This document shows, in pieces, positions 11,392 through 23,254 of a stretch of 64,000 bases of DNA. The notes beneath the pieces were generated by a model. The model was not told the DNA's origin. It did not search any database and saw only the letters and a list, made by a program, of their open reading frames with translations. Source of the stretch: Sipunculus nudus (taxonomy: Eukaryota > Annelida > Sipuncula > Golfingiida > Sipunculidae); contig CM049309.1 in NCBI GenBank assembly GCA_026874595.1, positions 24,061,033-24,125,032 on the forward strand, in the 5' to 3' direction. Numbering within the stretch: position 1 is the stretch's first letter; the number at the start of each line of letters is the position of its first letter. A program made the position numbers and the translations under genes.

Positions 11392-12289
11392 CTCTTCACT
11401 CCAAGCCGAGAATTTTCCACCTCTCGAACAGTCTAAAAGATCTTACACAACACAGTAAACACGCGTTACAGGAATCATCTAGAAGAACGTCGCTGTTTCA
11501 ACACACCATGGTGCACACGTGAGCTCGCCCCAAGCTAGCATGACAACAAGAGTTCAACCAGTACGGATTAAACCGAGAATGTAACAAGCGGCCAGGCAAG
11601 AAAGCCCCACAACACGAGCCACGCCCGTGTCACACAATAAAAAGAGCACCTGCAACAGAGGTACGACGAAATCGGGTCAAACGACACAATAATAAACCTG
11701 TAATACCGTGTTATTACTTGTAATATGACAAGGAAGGCAACTCCTTCCTGCGATAATGAGGGAAGTTACGTTCTCGACCCGATTATACTCGCTTTATCCT
11801 CCGTTTATGCGTAATCTTAGTTTAACAATATTATCTTGAGAATGACATGACCTGGCATCACCAAACGTTATGCAAAAATCAGTCGCATGTCAAATGCTTT
11901 ATGTGGCGCCACCTATATCGACTTACATTTTATTGGGGATAAGATAGAACTTAGTCATTTGGCCAAGTAAGCATACTAGAATTTCAATCTCAGAAACAGC
12001 TGGAGCTAACATCACCAAATTTAATGCAAATGTTGGTTCAAATACTCATATCAGAAACTGGGGGGTTAGAGGCACCAGCTGCATTGACATGCTTTTAGGG
12101 GAGTTAAAACTAGTAAGTTTAGCCTCTTTCAGCAACATCTGTAATTTTTTAGCTCAGCTGACTTTCAGTCAAGCTGAGCTATAGCGATCACTCTTTGTCC
12201 GTCGTCCGTCTGTCCGTCTGTCCGTCCGTCTGTCCGTCCGTCTGTCCGTCTGTCCGTCCGTCTGTCCGTTAACCTGGCACAAATCGTAA

Positions 12290-14930
12290 CCGCTGGACTT
12301 AGAATCTTGTAACTTTACATTCTGAGAGGTCAATAAAAAATCTCCTTGGAAACCAGAAGTTAGGTCTCTGTTACCCATATCCTTCGAGCTATGGGGATCC
12401 AAAGTACCCCCAAGAAAAGTAAAAAATTTCATACAAAAACTTCAATATCTCATTAACTACTTGACTGATGGTCATGATATTTGGCATACATATTGATCAT
12501 GAGATGTTTCATCAGTTCCTGAGGACTGGTGGCGCCACCTGTATTTTTCGATTTTTTACGAATTTTTTTCTCTATTTTTGATACGTTTAAAAATGTGAAC
12601 ATCTGTTAACAAGGCACAAATCGTAACGACTGGACCTAGAATCTTCATTATCAACACACTGAGAGACCTATGAAAAGTCTCCATGGAAACCAGAAATTAG
12701 GTCTCTGTTACCCATATTCTTCCAGCTATGGGGCCCCAAAGTACCCCTCAGAAAAGTAAAAAATTTCATGCAAAAACTTCAATATCTCATTAAATACTTG
12801 ACTGATGGTCATGATTTTTGGCATACATATTGATCATGAGATGTTCCATCACTTCCTGCAGACTGGTGGCGCCACCTATATCGTTCAATTTTTTACTAAT
12901 TTTTTTCTCTATTTTTGAGACCTTTCAAAATGTGAACATCTGTTAACAAGGCACAAATCGTAAAGACTGGACCTAGAATCTTAATTCTTGACACACTGAG
13001 AGGTCCATGAAAAATATCCTTGGAAACCTGAAATTAGGTCTCTGTTAACCATATCCTTCGAGCTATGGGGCCCCAAAGTACCCCCCAGAGTAGTCAAAAA
13101 TTTCATACAAAAACTTCAATATCTCAATAACTACATCACTGATGGTCATGATTTTTGGCATACATATTGACTATGAGATGTTCCATCAGTTCCTGCAGAC
13201 TGGTGGCGCCACCTGTATTGTTCGATTTTTCACGATTTTTTTCCTCTATTTTTGAGACCTTTTTGATGCTGTCATCTGTTAACGTCGCACAAATCGTAAC
13301 GACTGGACCTGGAATCTTTATTCTTGACACACTGTGAGACCTATGAAAAGTCTCCATGTAAACCAGAAATTATGTCTCTGTTACCCATATTCTTTGAGCT
13401 ATGGGGCCCCAAAGTACCCCCAAGAAAAGTAAAAAATTTCATACAAAAACTTCAATATCTCATTAACTTCTTGACTGATGGTCATGATTTGTGGCAAAAC
13501 TATTGATCATGAGATGTGTCATCACTTCCTGCAGACTGGTGGCGCCACCTGTATGGTTGGATTTTTTTATGAATTTTTTTTCTCTATTTTTGAGACCTTT
13601 CAAAATGTGAACATCTGTTAACAAGGCAAAAATCGTAAAGACTGGACCTAGAATCTTAATTCTTGACACACTGAAAGGTCCATGAAAAATCTCCTTGGAA
13701 ACCAGAAATAGGGGTCTCTGTTACCCATATCCTTCCAGCTATGGGGACCCAAAGTACCCCCCCAGAGTAGTAAAAAATTTCATACAAAAACTTCAATATC
13801 TCAATAACTACATCACTGATGGTCATGATTTTCGGCATACATATTGATCATGAGATGTTCCATCAGTTCCTGCAGACTGGTGGCGCCACCTATATTGTTT
13901 GATTTTTTTACGATTTCTTACTCTATTTTTGAGACCTTTAAGGATGCTGTCATCTGTTAACGTAGCATAAATCGTAACGACTGCACCTAGAATCTTCATT
14001 CTTGACACACTGAGAGACCTATGAAAAGTCTCCATGGAAACAAGAAATTAGGTCTCTGTTACCCATATCCATCGAGATATGGGGCCCCAAATTACCCCCC
14101 AGAGTAGTCAAAAAATTCATACAAAAACTTCAATATCTCAATAACTACATCACTGATGGTCATGATTTTTGGCATACATATTGATCAAGGGGTGTTTCAT
14201 CAGTTCTTGCAGACTGGTGGCACAACCTGTATTTGTTTGGGTTTTTTTTATGACTTTTTCCTCTATTTTTGAGACCTTTAAGGATGCTGTCATCTGTTAG
14301 CGTGGCACAAATCGTAACAACTAGACCTAGAATCTTCATTCTTGACACACTGAGAGACCTATGAAAAGTCTCCATGGAAACAAGAAATTAGGTCTCTGTT
14401 ACCCATATCCTTCGAGCTATGGGGCCCCAAAGTACCCCCCAGAGTAGTCAAAAATTTCATACAAAATCTTCAATATCTCAATAACTACAACACTGATGGG
14501 CATGATTTTCGGCATACATATTGATCATGAGCTGTTCCATCTGTTTCTGCAGACTGGGTGCGCCACCTCTATTTTTTAAATTTTTACGAATTTTTTTTTC
14601 TCTTTTTTTGAGACCTTTAAAGATGTGGTTATCTGTCAACAGGGTACAAATTGCAACAACTGGACCTAGAAACTTCATTCTTGTCATGCAAGGAGGCCCA
14701 TGAAGAGTGCCTGTGGAAACTTGAAATTAGGTCTCTGTTACCCATATCCTTCAAGCTATAGGACTCTGAAGTATCCCTCAGAATAATGGACAATTTGATA
14801 CAAAAGCTGAAGTATCTGAACAACTTATGCGGAGATCACCATGATTCTTTGCATGGATATTGACCATTAAGTGTTTTTATTAGTTTCTGCAGATTGGTGG
14901 AGCCACCTGTATTTTTGTATCCTCCAAAAC
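12290..14930 (+). repeat. ~337-bp tandem array, about 8 units
   Basis: The TGATCATGAG landmark recurs at 12494, 12831, 13168 (TGACTATGAG), 13504, 13845, 14182, 14522 and 14871, giving spacings of 337, 337, 336, 341, 337, 340 and 349. Each unit carries TGGTGGCGCCACCTGTAT, CATCTGTTAACA, GACTGGACCTAGAATCTT and GAGCTATGGGGCCCCAAAGT. The last unit is the most diverged. Short minus-strand frames across it are by-products. Confidence 0.92.
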
Positions 14931-15960
14931 AAAGTTTTGCAGATACTATGTTTTTGACCGGGTTCCTCAGCAGCTGCCACGTTTGTTTCCAGAGAGCTCC
15001 TCTGAGAAAAATGGACCGATTTTTCCGAAACTTACACCAATTATCTAGTCACATGTGAACTAGTGCCTAACCAATTTGTGTTGACCTCTGACCTTTCCCC
15101 TCTATCCAGCGTCCATTTGTGCATCTGTTTCCACACATAAACCCTCATATCTCGGGAACCGATTGACCAATCAGGAAATAAAATTTATACAAATGTAGCC
15201 CTTGGATTGCTTTATAGTGTCCATCTGTTCATCTGTCCATCTGTGCACAGTGTCCATCTGTTCATCTGCCTTGGGTTAAAATCACTCATATCTCTGCAGT
15301 GAATTGACTAATTCACCTGAAATTCGGCATGCATATACATCCACGATAGCTTTTTGATTTTATGACAGTGGCATCACCTACATTCACGTTCAAGCTGATC
15401 ACATCCAAGCTCATATCTCAGGAACTGTTTGACCGATTGGGCCAAAATTTTGCATGTGTATAGATGTCACATAGCTCTTTATCATACGCAAAACTGTTTT
15501 TGCACAGCATCTGTCTGTTTTCTGCCGTGGGATAATGTCACTCATATCTCGGCAGTGGTTTGACATATCTGCCTAAAATTTTGCACTTTTATACATCCTG
15601 GATAGCTTTCTTGATTTTATGACAGGTGGCGCCACCTACTTTCTAGTTTACGCTGCAGACATCCGAGCTCATATCTCGGGAACCATTTGAACGATTGGGC
15701 CAAAATTTTGCATGTGTATAGATCTCACATAGGTCTTTATCATACACAAAACTGGAGGGGCCACCTGCAACCATTTTTGCACAGTGTCTGTCTGTTTGTC
15801 TGCCGTTGGCTAAAATCACTCATATACAAGTAGTGGTTTGACTTTTCTGCCTAAAATTTTGCATATGTATACAACTTGCACACCTTTCTGGATTTGTGGT
15901 AGGTGGCACAACCTACATACACATTTACGCTGCAGACATCCATGCTAATATGCAACATAC
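14931..15960 (+). repeat. Second tandem block, ~260-bp units with GGCGCCACC core
   Basis: CTCATATCTC-GGAAC then ATTGGGCCAAAATTTTGCAT recurs at about 15410 and 15669. Related half-units (CATATCTCGGCAGTGG, AAATTTTGCA-TATACATC) fill the rest. It carries GTGGCGCCACCTAC. Part of the composite element around it. Confidence 0.75.
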
Positions 15961-16561
15961 CTCACTCTATTTCCCCTTGCCACTCAATCCATGCCTCACT
16001 TCAACTGTTCCACTCTGATTTTGGCGGATACACGTGGTCACTTGTCGGCTACCCGTATTCTAGTTTTTAAAGTTTACACATTTTTTCTCTATTTTTGAGA
16101 TATATAAATAAAGACTAAATCTTTGCCTGTTGGTTAATCTGTTTGATGCTTCAGTTGAATGGGTATATACTACCATTCTGATGATAAAATTTCCTTTAGC
16201 GAATCTCTTCCCTGTCAGCTGAGCGACATGACCCATGGGTCACTTGTTTAATTAAATTTTCTAGCTGATTTCTTTAATATTTCACAAGAATGATCCTATG
16301 GTAGAGTTCCCTCAAGTGTTTAACCATAGTTCGGGTTAAATGATTTTAGTATAGTCATAAAAAGCTGAAGTTTGTAATGTGACCGAGTAAGCCTATGTCA
16401 AACTGAAGACTATAACCGCTGTGTCAAATGAAAAAAAGTGCACAAAAATGATTCATTGGTTGTCTCTGTTAAAGTTTGCTGAATTATTGGACCTTTAACA
16501 ATGGAAGGACTGTGGGACATTCGTTTTAACAAAGCTGGTGGATCTTACTGGGAGCTGTACA

Positions 16562-16993
16562 GGCAATTTTGCATGTCCACACCTCTTGAAAACATTTCTC
16601 GTTTGGGGTTGCGCCACCAACAATTTTGCGCCACTAACAAAAATGTATACACAATGTTGCATGTCCATACCTCTTGAAACCCTGACTCGTTTGGGGTTGC
16701 ACCACCAACAATTTGGCGCCACTAACAAAAATGTATACACAATGTTGCATGTCCATACCTCTTGAAAACATTTCTCGTTTGGGGTTGCGCCACCAACAAT
16801 TTGGCGCCACTAACAAAAATGTATACACAATGTTGCATGTCCATACCTCTTGAAAACATTTCTCGTTTGGGGTTGCGCCACCAACAATTTGGCGCCACTA
16901 ACAAAAATGTATAGGCAATTTTGCATGTCCATACCTCTTGAAAACCTGTCAGGTTTGGGGTTGCGCTACAAACGATTTGGCGCCACTTACAAA
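16562..16993 (+). repeat. 88-bp satellite, left part of a split array
   Basis: GCATGTCC recurs at 16571, 16659, 16747, 16835 and 16923, exactly every 88 bases. Units contain CTCGTTTGGGGTTGCGCCAC and AACAATTTGGCGCCACTAAC. The array stops abruptly at 16993 within a unit, after ACTTACAAA, and resumes at 25491. Confidence 0.95.
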
Positions 16994-17820
16994 TAGTGTA
17001 GACGGGGATGTACTTCCGTAGGAATTTGATGCCCAAATTGTGAAAATGACTGATTTAGCATTTACAGGATATGAACTAATGGAAAATGTTGGGTAACAAA
17101 TTTTCATATCCCTCCTGACACCGAAAATTCCAAGATGGCCGCCTTCACCCTTCGGAATTATTGAGTGTTGGGGATAAAGTGTACTTGCACGTGAAACAGA
17201 ACGACGTTTTCTTAGACATTGAATAAGATAGTGGTTTCTTTCATTTTATTTGCACTTAAGAGGATGAAATAAACAGGTTGTATTTATTTTCTGCAGCCTG
17301 TGACCCCAAGGAATCCAAGATGGCCACCACTGCAGTCTAAACATAGAGATAATGCTATCGGACTGAAATTGTCTCTTAAAACTTAATCATATATTGGATC
17401 GATTTTCTACGTCTTTGAATGTGTTCTGTCGATTGCAACTAAAAAGTAGTTTTTATGAGCTCTGAGACCCCTGGGAATCCAAAAGGGCGGCCATGGCAAT
17501 CTTAACACAGAGATAATGATAAAACTTAATGATATTAGATAATTGGATCGTTTTCTACTTTTTTGTGTTCTGTTAATGCAACTAACTAGGAGTTTGAGGA
17601 AGTTACAGAGGGTACGCAAGGTCAAAGTCAAATGTATGAACTAATATTTTAAAGCAGAAAAATATCTTGGGCACTACACTGTCATATGTTATGGTGATCA
17701 ATAGGAATAGACCTGATGAAATTGATGCTCGTTATCTCTTTTTTATATTGTTGATTCTCTCATAGTAGTACTACATGGTCTAGGTGCCTACCATATTACA
17801 ACAAAACAAACATTAAGAAT
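16994..17820 (-). repeat. Left arm of the long inverted repeat
   Basis: Reverse complement of this arm aligns with 24430-25490. Within the arm a ~160-185-bp sub-unit is repeated, marked by TCCAAGATGGCCGCC (about 17131), TCCAAGATGGCCACC (about 17316) and TCCAAAAGGGCGGCC (about 17477), each followed by TTGGATCG-TTTTCTAC-like sequence. Homology continues to about 17815 (AACAAAACAAACATT). Confidence 0.7.
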
Positions 17821-18256
17821 CAATTTGTGTGGTTATATGGAAGATCCCAAGATTCCAAAAGCCTTGTTTATGGTCTTGATACAGAAATATTCATGTCATA
17901 TTAAACTATTCCAAGTACCTAGATCAGGGGGATCAGTAGAAACCGTTGTCTGGATATTTTATATTTCTTTATAGTTTTTTCTAGATATGAGCTGATACAT
18001 GTCTTGTTGTTACAAGTTATAGATAAGGTACTTCTAAAAGCTAAAAGGAGACAAATAATGCACACAAAAAAATAATCAGCCATATTTGATCAGCAGAAAA
18101 GAAGGCACATCTGCATATGTAAAATGGCAAATGAGTACGCATTATTCCTAAAGGAAAGTTTGTACATTACGGGAATATAAATATCTCTACGGGACACTTG
18201 TTGGAAAAAACGGACCATGTAGATCCGGGCATTAAAGCCAACACCGCGGATGGAAT

Positions 18257-18324
<68 letters not shown>

Positions 18325-18936
18325 CCAAAAAACTATATATATATATATATATATATATTTGTGTGGAGGTAGCCGCCTCCATTTTTAATGCAAAATTTAC
18401 CTACATATATGTACATCTGCAGATTTCTATTCCGGTTTCGGACTAGGTGACGGGCAGTATCACACGCGTCCTCTCAATTTGTCCAAGCGTTCACCAAGCC
18501 CAAATGACTACTGCACCTTCGGGTCCTTGGTGCGTAATCATCCCCATTGCTGGGTCATACAACCGCGGATCTCCCGAAAGGCGCACTCGTTTAGGAGTTA
18601 AGCACGGCCAGAGACCAGAGATCTTCCATTGTTTCTCGAATTCAAGAAAAGCGGCTCAGATTGCCCAATGTAACACTCATAGTGTCTTGCACAGCATCAT
18701 CGGCCTCCGTAGCTGCATGGTCAACGGTTTCACAAAAGAATTTATATAATAGGGCTGTAGCAGAAAAATAAGTATTTCCGATGTTCCCACAGACTGTCTT
18801 TCAGGCATTACTGTGCCTTAGGATTTAAATATAATACATAATTTAAACCATGTTCAAGATCAATCCATGTTGACTTTACCTGCATACATATATATGGTCA
18901 CTTGAAACAGTTATCCTTATATTACATATTCCACTG
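17821..18936. other. Left interior of the 8.5-kb insertion, with two (AT)n runs
   Basis: No gene supported. (AT)n runs occupy about 18260-18317 and 18335-18358. An open frame at 18447-18749 has no recognisable domain. Confidence 0.5.
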
Positions 18937-19286
18937 CACTGAAAGCATAGGGTAGTTAACTGGGACCCTGAGTCACTACCTCACGGGTAGTAAGTGTGAT
19001 AAACTGATAAACCGGTCACTGCGTGAGCTGGACAGACCTGCTTTTGACCATCAGCGGGTAGTCAGATAGATGGGTAATTTATCTTCCTATCAGTTTTACC
19101 TGCATCCATTGGATGTTTTACTAACTTTATCAATTAGATGTCTTGCAATATTTGGCTTTATTCAGTAGACATTTGTGATCAATTCAGTGGACCATTTAAG
19201 TGATAATATTACACTTTGCAAAATCTGCTGTTTTTATAGGCTTCTTGAATATAGCTGAGCTTCAACACAAACTTCATTTGTTCTAG

Positions 19287-19392
19287 CTGAAACTGAAAAT
19301 GAAACAGCAGAGGGAACTGCTTGTGCCTCCATAGAACCATCTAACCCAAGCCCTAGCACTTCATCCACTCCTGGCTGCTCCTCTCCAGCAAA
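19287..19392 (+). CDS. SAMD3-like exon A (acidic/Ser-Pro linker)
   Basis: Acceptor TTTGTTCTAG, donor AAA/GTAAGA. The only open frame reads ETENETAEGTACAS, then PSNPSPSTSSTPGCSSPA, a disordered linker. It leaves AA, which joins the T of exon B in phase (Asn). Confidence 0.5.
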
Positions 19393-19857
19393 GTAAGATT
19401 CACAGTTTGATTTGTTGATCATTCATTGCTTATATCTCCAAAATTTAGCTTAACATCCTCACACAAATTGTTTAGATTACTTAAAGCAGCTACTTTTTGA
19501 ATGCATTTATTTTTTTGCAAATGACATGTGCATATTTTGCTTGTAAACTAATACTTGTTTTTAAAATTACAAGGTCTTTATCAAGCACACTTAAAATGAA
19601 AACCTTAAAATACTTTCTCCAGGCCATTTCTGAAAAAAATCATATAAGGCTATGTCTGAAAATTTCACAGTTTACAGTATCGTAAAGACTATATTGATTG
19701 AAGCTAACAGCCTTATGGTTATAATCTGTGAGATAATAAACTTAATATTTTTACAAGCAAGTAAAAGTTATGTTGAGCAAATAAAAATGTAGCTCGTAAA
19801 TTGCACCACATTAAAATTAATGTTTAACCTTGTAACATGTGTAATGGTTTGATTTAG

Positions 19858-19996
19858 TCAAGTTGCCACAGTGCCCCTGAAACCCTGGAAGAAGCCTTAT
19901 CAGTTTCCAGTCAAGAACCTGCCACAGAATCTTCAGGACCACCTGAGAGAAAAAGACTCTGGACTCTACCCAAAGAAAGATTTTTCTCTCAGTCCT
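19858..19996 (+). CDS. SAMD3-like exon B (WxxPYxFP block)
   Basis: Acceptor TTTGATTTAG, donor CCT/GTATGA. In the frame set by exon A it reads QVATVPLKPWKKPYQFPV, then LPQNLQDHLREKD and LYPKKDFSLSP. The W-x3-Y-x-F-P and L-P-x2-L-Q pattern is the family landmark. A second frame is also open, but its product has no family resemblance. It ends in phase 0, whereas the exon at 20553 needs two bases, so a small exon may be missed or an indel present. Confidence 0.5.
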
Positions 19997-20069
19997 GTAT
20001 GAGGATGTCACCAAGTTCACTTTGTATGTATCATTTGAAGTCTGATTTTGTCTCATGATAATGGATTGA

Positions 20070-20455
20070 TTATTATCCCCTGCCTCAGTGAAGTGGGGGT
20101 TATAGTGATCAGCTCCATCAATCTGCCTGTCCCTATGTCCATCAGTATGTCTGTAAACAATTGTTAATTGACACAATATCTAAAAAAAATCTTACAGCTA
20201 CTTCTTATTGTAGTAGCAGGTGCATCTTATAGTTTTTCCAGAGCTGATTAGATTTTGTAGTTTTTAGTTATCTTCTGTTTCTGTTCATTGTCAGTCTGTG
20301 GCAGTACAGGAAAGGTATGAAACATGATTTGGTTAAGAATAGAAAATTTATTTCCAGATATTGAGAATATAATAGTCATTCTATGTGAAAGCGGTTGATA
20401 ATGCCAAGATTCTGCTGATCAGATGAGTGACATGATACATGGGTCACTAATTTTG
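20070..20455 (+). repeat. Short dispersed mollusc-type repeat in an intron
   Basis: It begins TATTATCCCCTGCCTC then AGTGAAGTGGGGGTTATAGT, carries a CTGTCCCTATGTCCATC tract, and ends CAGATGAGTGACATG then ATACATGGGTCAC, a decayed form of the 3' end seen at 16249. Confidence 0.55.
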
Positions 20456-20552
20456 TCTTGAGTTAATGAAATATTAATGTTTTAAGCACAAAGGTTAATG
20501 AAACAAATCTTAACAAAAGCCCTACAGTGTTCAAAGTTTTTTTATTTTGTAG

Positions 20553-20652
20553 CTACCCTGTACCAGATAAGTATACAGACATCATTCGAGGAATCATCAT
20601 GAAGTGGCCACACTTGGCCAGTGTAGCTAATATGGAGGGCATAGACACAATT
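20553..20652 (+). CDS. SAMD3-like exon C (YPVPDKYTDIIRG block)
   Basis: Acceptor TTTTTTTATTTTGTAG, donor ATT/GTAAGT. Reads YPVPDKYTDIIRGIIMKWPH, then LASVANMEGIDTI. The 'YP-x3-Y-x2-I...[KR]WP-x-L' pattern fits the family. Ends in phase 0, joining the 21000 exon. Confidence 0.55.
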
Positions 20653-20999
20653 GTAAGTTGTATAATTCTTACTTTTATTTCTAGGCAGATCATTCCAAAT
20701 GGTGTATATGAAGCCCATATTGTGTGTGTGTGTGGTGGTGGTTGGTGGGGGGGGGGGGACTTGAAAATGGGACCTTTTGTATATTATTCATGGTAGTATC
20801 TTTACTGAGATTTCCATTATTATTTGACAGGGTATGTCATTTAAATTGTGAAGCCTTTGTGTGCAGTCAGAAAAGGTGAACAAGTAACATAATAAACATG
20901 ATGGCCCCCCCCCCCCCCAATGTATCACTGAGGTGATTTAAACAACCAACACTACCATAATGACATTAACAATGCATTCTTTGGAGGGACAGGCTTCAG

Positions 21000-21322
21000 C
21001 CACTAGTCAAGGCGAGGGTTCTGGGTAAGAGGAAGAAGAAGGGAGAAGCAACAGCTGCAGGGCCACCATGCAAGAGGCCAAAGCTTGGTATGGTGTGCCC
21101 TGTTATCTCCCTGAGAGGCCTCCAGGAGAGGATGCCAGCACCATCAGGGTTCACATTGAGTGGATGAAAGAGGAGAAGAGGTTTTGTCCAAGGAGGCCAG
21201 ACTTTGCAAAGATAAAGACTTGTATGGCAAGGATTCTAGCTGATCGCCGAGAGAATGTGATGCAGGCAGCATCCATAGAAACCATAATTGAGACATTTCC
21301 ATGGCTTGGGGATGAAGATGAG
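21000..21322 (+). CDS. SAMD3-like exon D (basic stretch and YLPERPPGED block), frame change inside
   Basis: Acceptor GACAGGCTTCAG, donor GAG/GTAAAT. From the acceptor the phase-0 frame reads PLVKARVLGKRKKKGEATAA and then CKRPKLG. The strongest family block, GVPCYLPERPPGEDASTIRV, then FAKIKTCMARILADRREN and TIIETFPWLGDEDE, lies in another frame that has a TAA at 21026. The switch is near 21090-21100. Confidence 0.6.
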
Positions 21323-21600
21323 GTAAATTCTTTGAATTCTTTACTGTATTTTTTAATTTAATAAAATAATTATAACCCAGGGTTTTTTTTGTGCAGTGGT
21401 GAATTAAAGGAGGCTCTCTGAAACTATATTTTCTCAGAGTATTATTAATGGATATAATTATGAACTCCAGAATAGCGTATTCTATGTTCATTAAACATAA
21501 AAGCCTGCTGCAAGTTAGAGATATCAGATGTTCATGATTGTTGGTATATTACATGAATAAAATTTATGTGTTTAAAAATTTGGTTCATTTATACAAACAG

Positions 21601-21784
21601 CTGGCTGATGAATATCAGAGGCTGACAGGCAAGGATTTATCCAAGCAAGTGGACGAATTTTCCCAAAAATATGGGAAAGCTATCATCCAAATGGTTCAGA
21701 GGATTGACGAGAAGAAAAAGCATCCCCTCATCAAGTGCTTTGTTGAACATATGCAGTCACTGCGTAAAGAAGAGGAACGTAAAG
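21601..21784 (+). CDS. SAMD3-like exon E (helical block)
   Basis: Acceptor TTTATACAAACAG, donor AAAG/GTAATA. Reads LADEYQRLTGKDLSKQVDEF, then YGKAIIQMVQRIDEKKK and LRKEEERK, a helix-rich charged segment. One base is left over and joins exon F (G + CT = Ala). Confidence 0.6.
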
Positions 21785-21864
21785 GTAATATTTCAGATGT
21801 TACTAGCCATTCCTTAAAGGCTTTTCAGAGCTTTTATTTGCGTTGGGAATAGATGGATAACTAG

Positions 21865-22020
21865 AAATCTACCCCCCCCCCTTTCCCCCCCCCCCCCCAA
21901 AAAAAAATGACATAAACACTAGTGCATGTAACCAGAAAATTCAGCTACAAATTCAAATCCACTATCTGTCCATTAACAATTTGGTCTCCCAGAGAACCCC
22001 CCCCCCCCCCCCCCGCCCCC
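21865..22020. repeat. Poly(C) tracts in an intron
   Basis: C-runs at about 21871-21898 and 21998-22019. Similar runs lie at 20905-20918 (C) and 20748-20758 (G). They may be unreliable in length. Confidence 0.8.
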
Positions 22021-22528
22021 GAAAGAAAAAGAAAAGCATGGCTCCTCGAAGACATGTACATCATTGCTTTTAGCCAGTCACATTAAGTCACAGAGTCAGT
22101 TAACAATTAAAAGTTTAATGTCAATTAACAGTTTGGTGTATTTTGGTACTTGAAATCAGACTTTTGGTAAATTTCAAACTTGCTGAACAAACATTTTGTG
22201 TTGGTGATTTAATTAAAATTATGTACCTCATTAACACTGATGAGACTCAGCATGCAAAGTTTGAACAGAACTGGCAAATCAAGTCCCTCAGTTATGACAC
22301 TTAAATTCATTATCATGGGTTGAGTAGAATTTCATACAAATGTTCCAATAGCTAATATTAGCTATAGCGAACACATTTTGTTTAATAGTCTTTTTGTGCC
22401 AATTCAACCTCTTCCATAGATCCCATCAAATTGAAATACAGTAAACCTGTGTAGAAAATTCCAGAAATATATAAACCTGTTTTTCTTTTTTGTTTTTTTT
22501 AAACGACTGATTTGTTTTACTGTTTCAG

Positions 22529-22608
22529 CTCTGATGCCTGCAGTGGCTTTTTGTGGCCTTCAAGCTCTCTCCAGAGAGGATCCAGCATGCTTCATGAGTA
22601 CTGCCCAG
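22529..22608 (+). CDS. SAMD3-like exon F (AVAFCGLQALSREDP block)
   Basis: Acceptor TTTTACTGTTTCAG, donor CAG/GTTTGT. Reads ALMPAVAFCGLQALSREDPA, then CFMSTAQ. Family members carry a similar 'AL..LP.Y...DP..[FL]' block. Phase 0 at the end. Confidence 0.6.
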
Positions 22609-23254
22609 GTTTGTGTGATAAAATTAACTTTGTTGAAATGCTAATAACATGTCACTATCAATAGTTCGAAAGTAAGGTGGATTTAACTGTAGCTATTTTT
22701 TATTCTTATTTTCCAGATCACTAATTTTTACATATAATATTTGAGAGCATTATATTTAGTTATATATTTTGTGGGCAAAATCACAGATCAAAGTTAATTA
22801 AATTTGATGTTCAGTTGTTTGTGCCTCCTTTAGCATTACATAAATCTGTTTGTTCTAGCTTTACAGCTAATCAGGTCCGCATGTAAACTCCAAGGAGAAT
22901 AAGAATAAACTAATTGTGGCCTATTTCACTTCATGATATGTTGTGAAAAAAGTGGCTTGAACATCTCCAGGAGGAGATAGCCCCTTTCTTGGTAATACCT
23001 GAATGGATTGTTGTAAAATTTTAGAGTTTACCTACTGTACAAAACAGGAGGACAATTTCTGATTTATTTTAGATTATTTCTTGTAATTTTGAAAATGACA
23101 GCCAATAGCCCTGGGTTTATAATCCATCAGGGCATGCCAGGAATATGGTTTCCCGATAATAACACATTGATAATGTTTATCTTAGAGTTTATCAATTTAC
23201 CTAACACTTTTATGTTTTCTAATCTCAGAATTAATTTGAACTTATATTTTCCAG

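Larger units (their letters stand above)
12151..16250 (+). mobile_element. Composite mollusc-type repeat element with hairpin ends
   Basis: The 5' end is a hairpin: AGCTCAGCT at 12151, then AGCTGAGCT closing near 12180. A GTCCGTCGTCCGTC tract (12197-12270) and a long tandem array follow. The 3' end near 16217-16249 reads CAGCTGAGCGACATG, then the palindrome TGACCCATGGGTCA and CTTGTTT. The same 3' motif closes related copies at about 10178, 20455 and 30013. There is no protein-coding frame. Class is unresolved: a 3' hairpin is a Helitron-like trait, but no CTRR end is visible. Confidence 0.6.

Noticed and set aside
16494-17036. Minus-strand frames with Cys/Trp-rich repeats over the 88-bp satellite
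   Set aside because: Satellite-derived, no start or domain evidence.
18440-18740. Possible rRNA or tRNA-like block (GTTAAGCACGGCC resembles part of 5S rRNA)
   Set aside because: Only a short word matches; the flanks do not fit 5S or a tRNA cloverleaf.
19858-19996. Alternative frame of SAMD3-like exon B (SSCHSAPETLEEALSV...)
   Set aside because: Open, but exon A joins in the other frame, and only that frame has the W-x3-Y-x-F-P family pattern.
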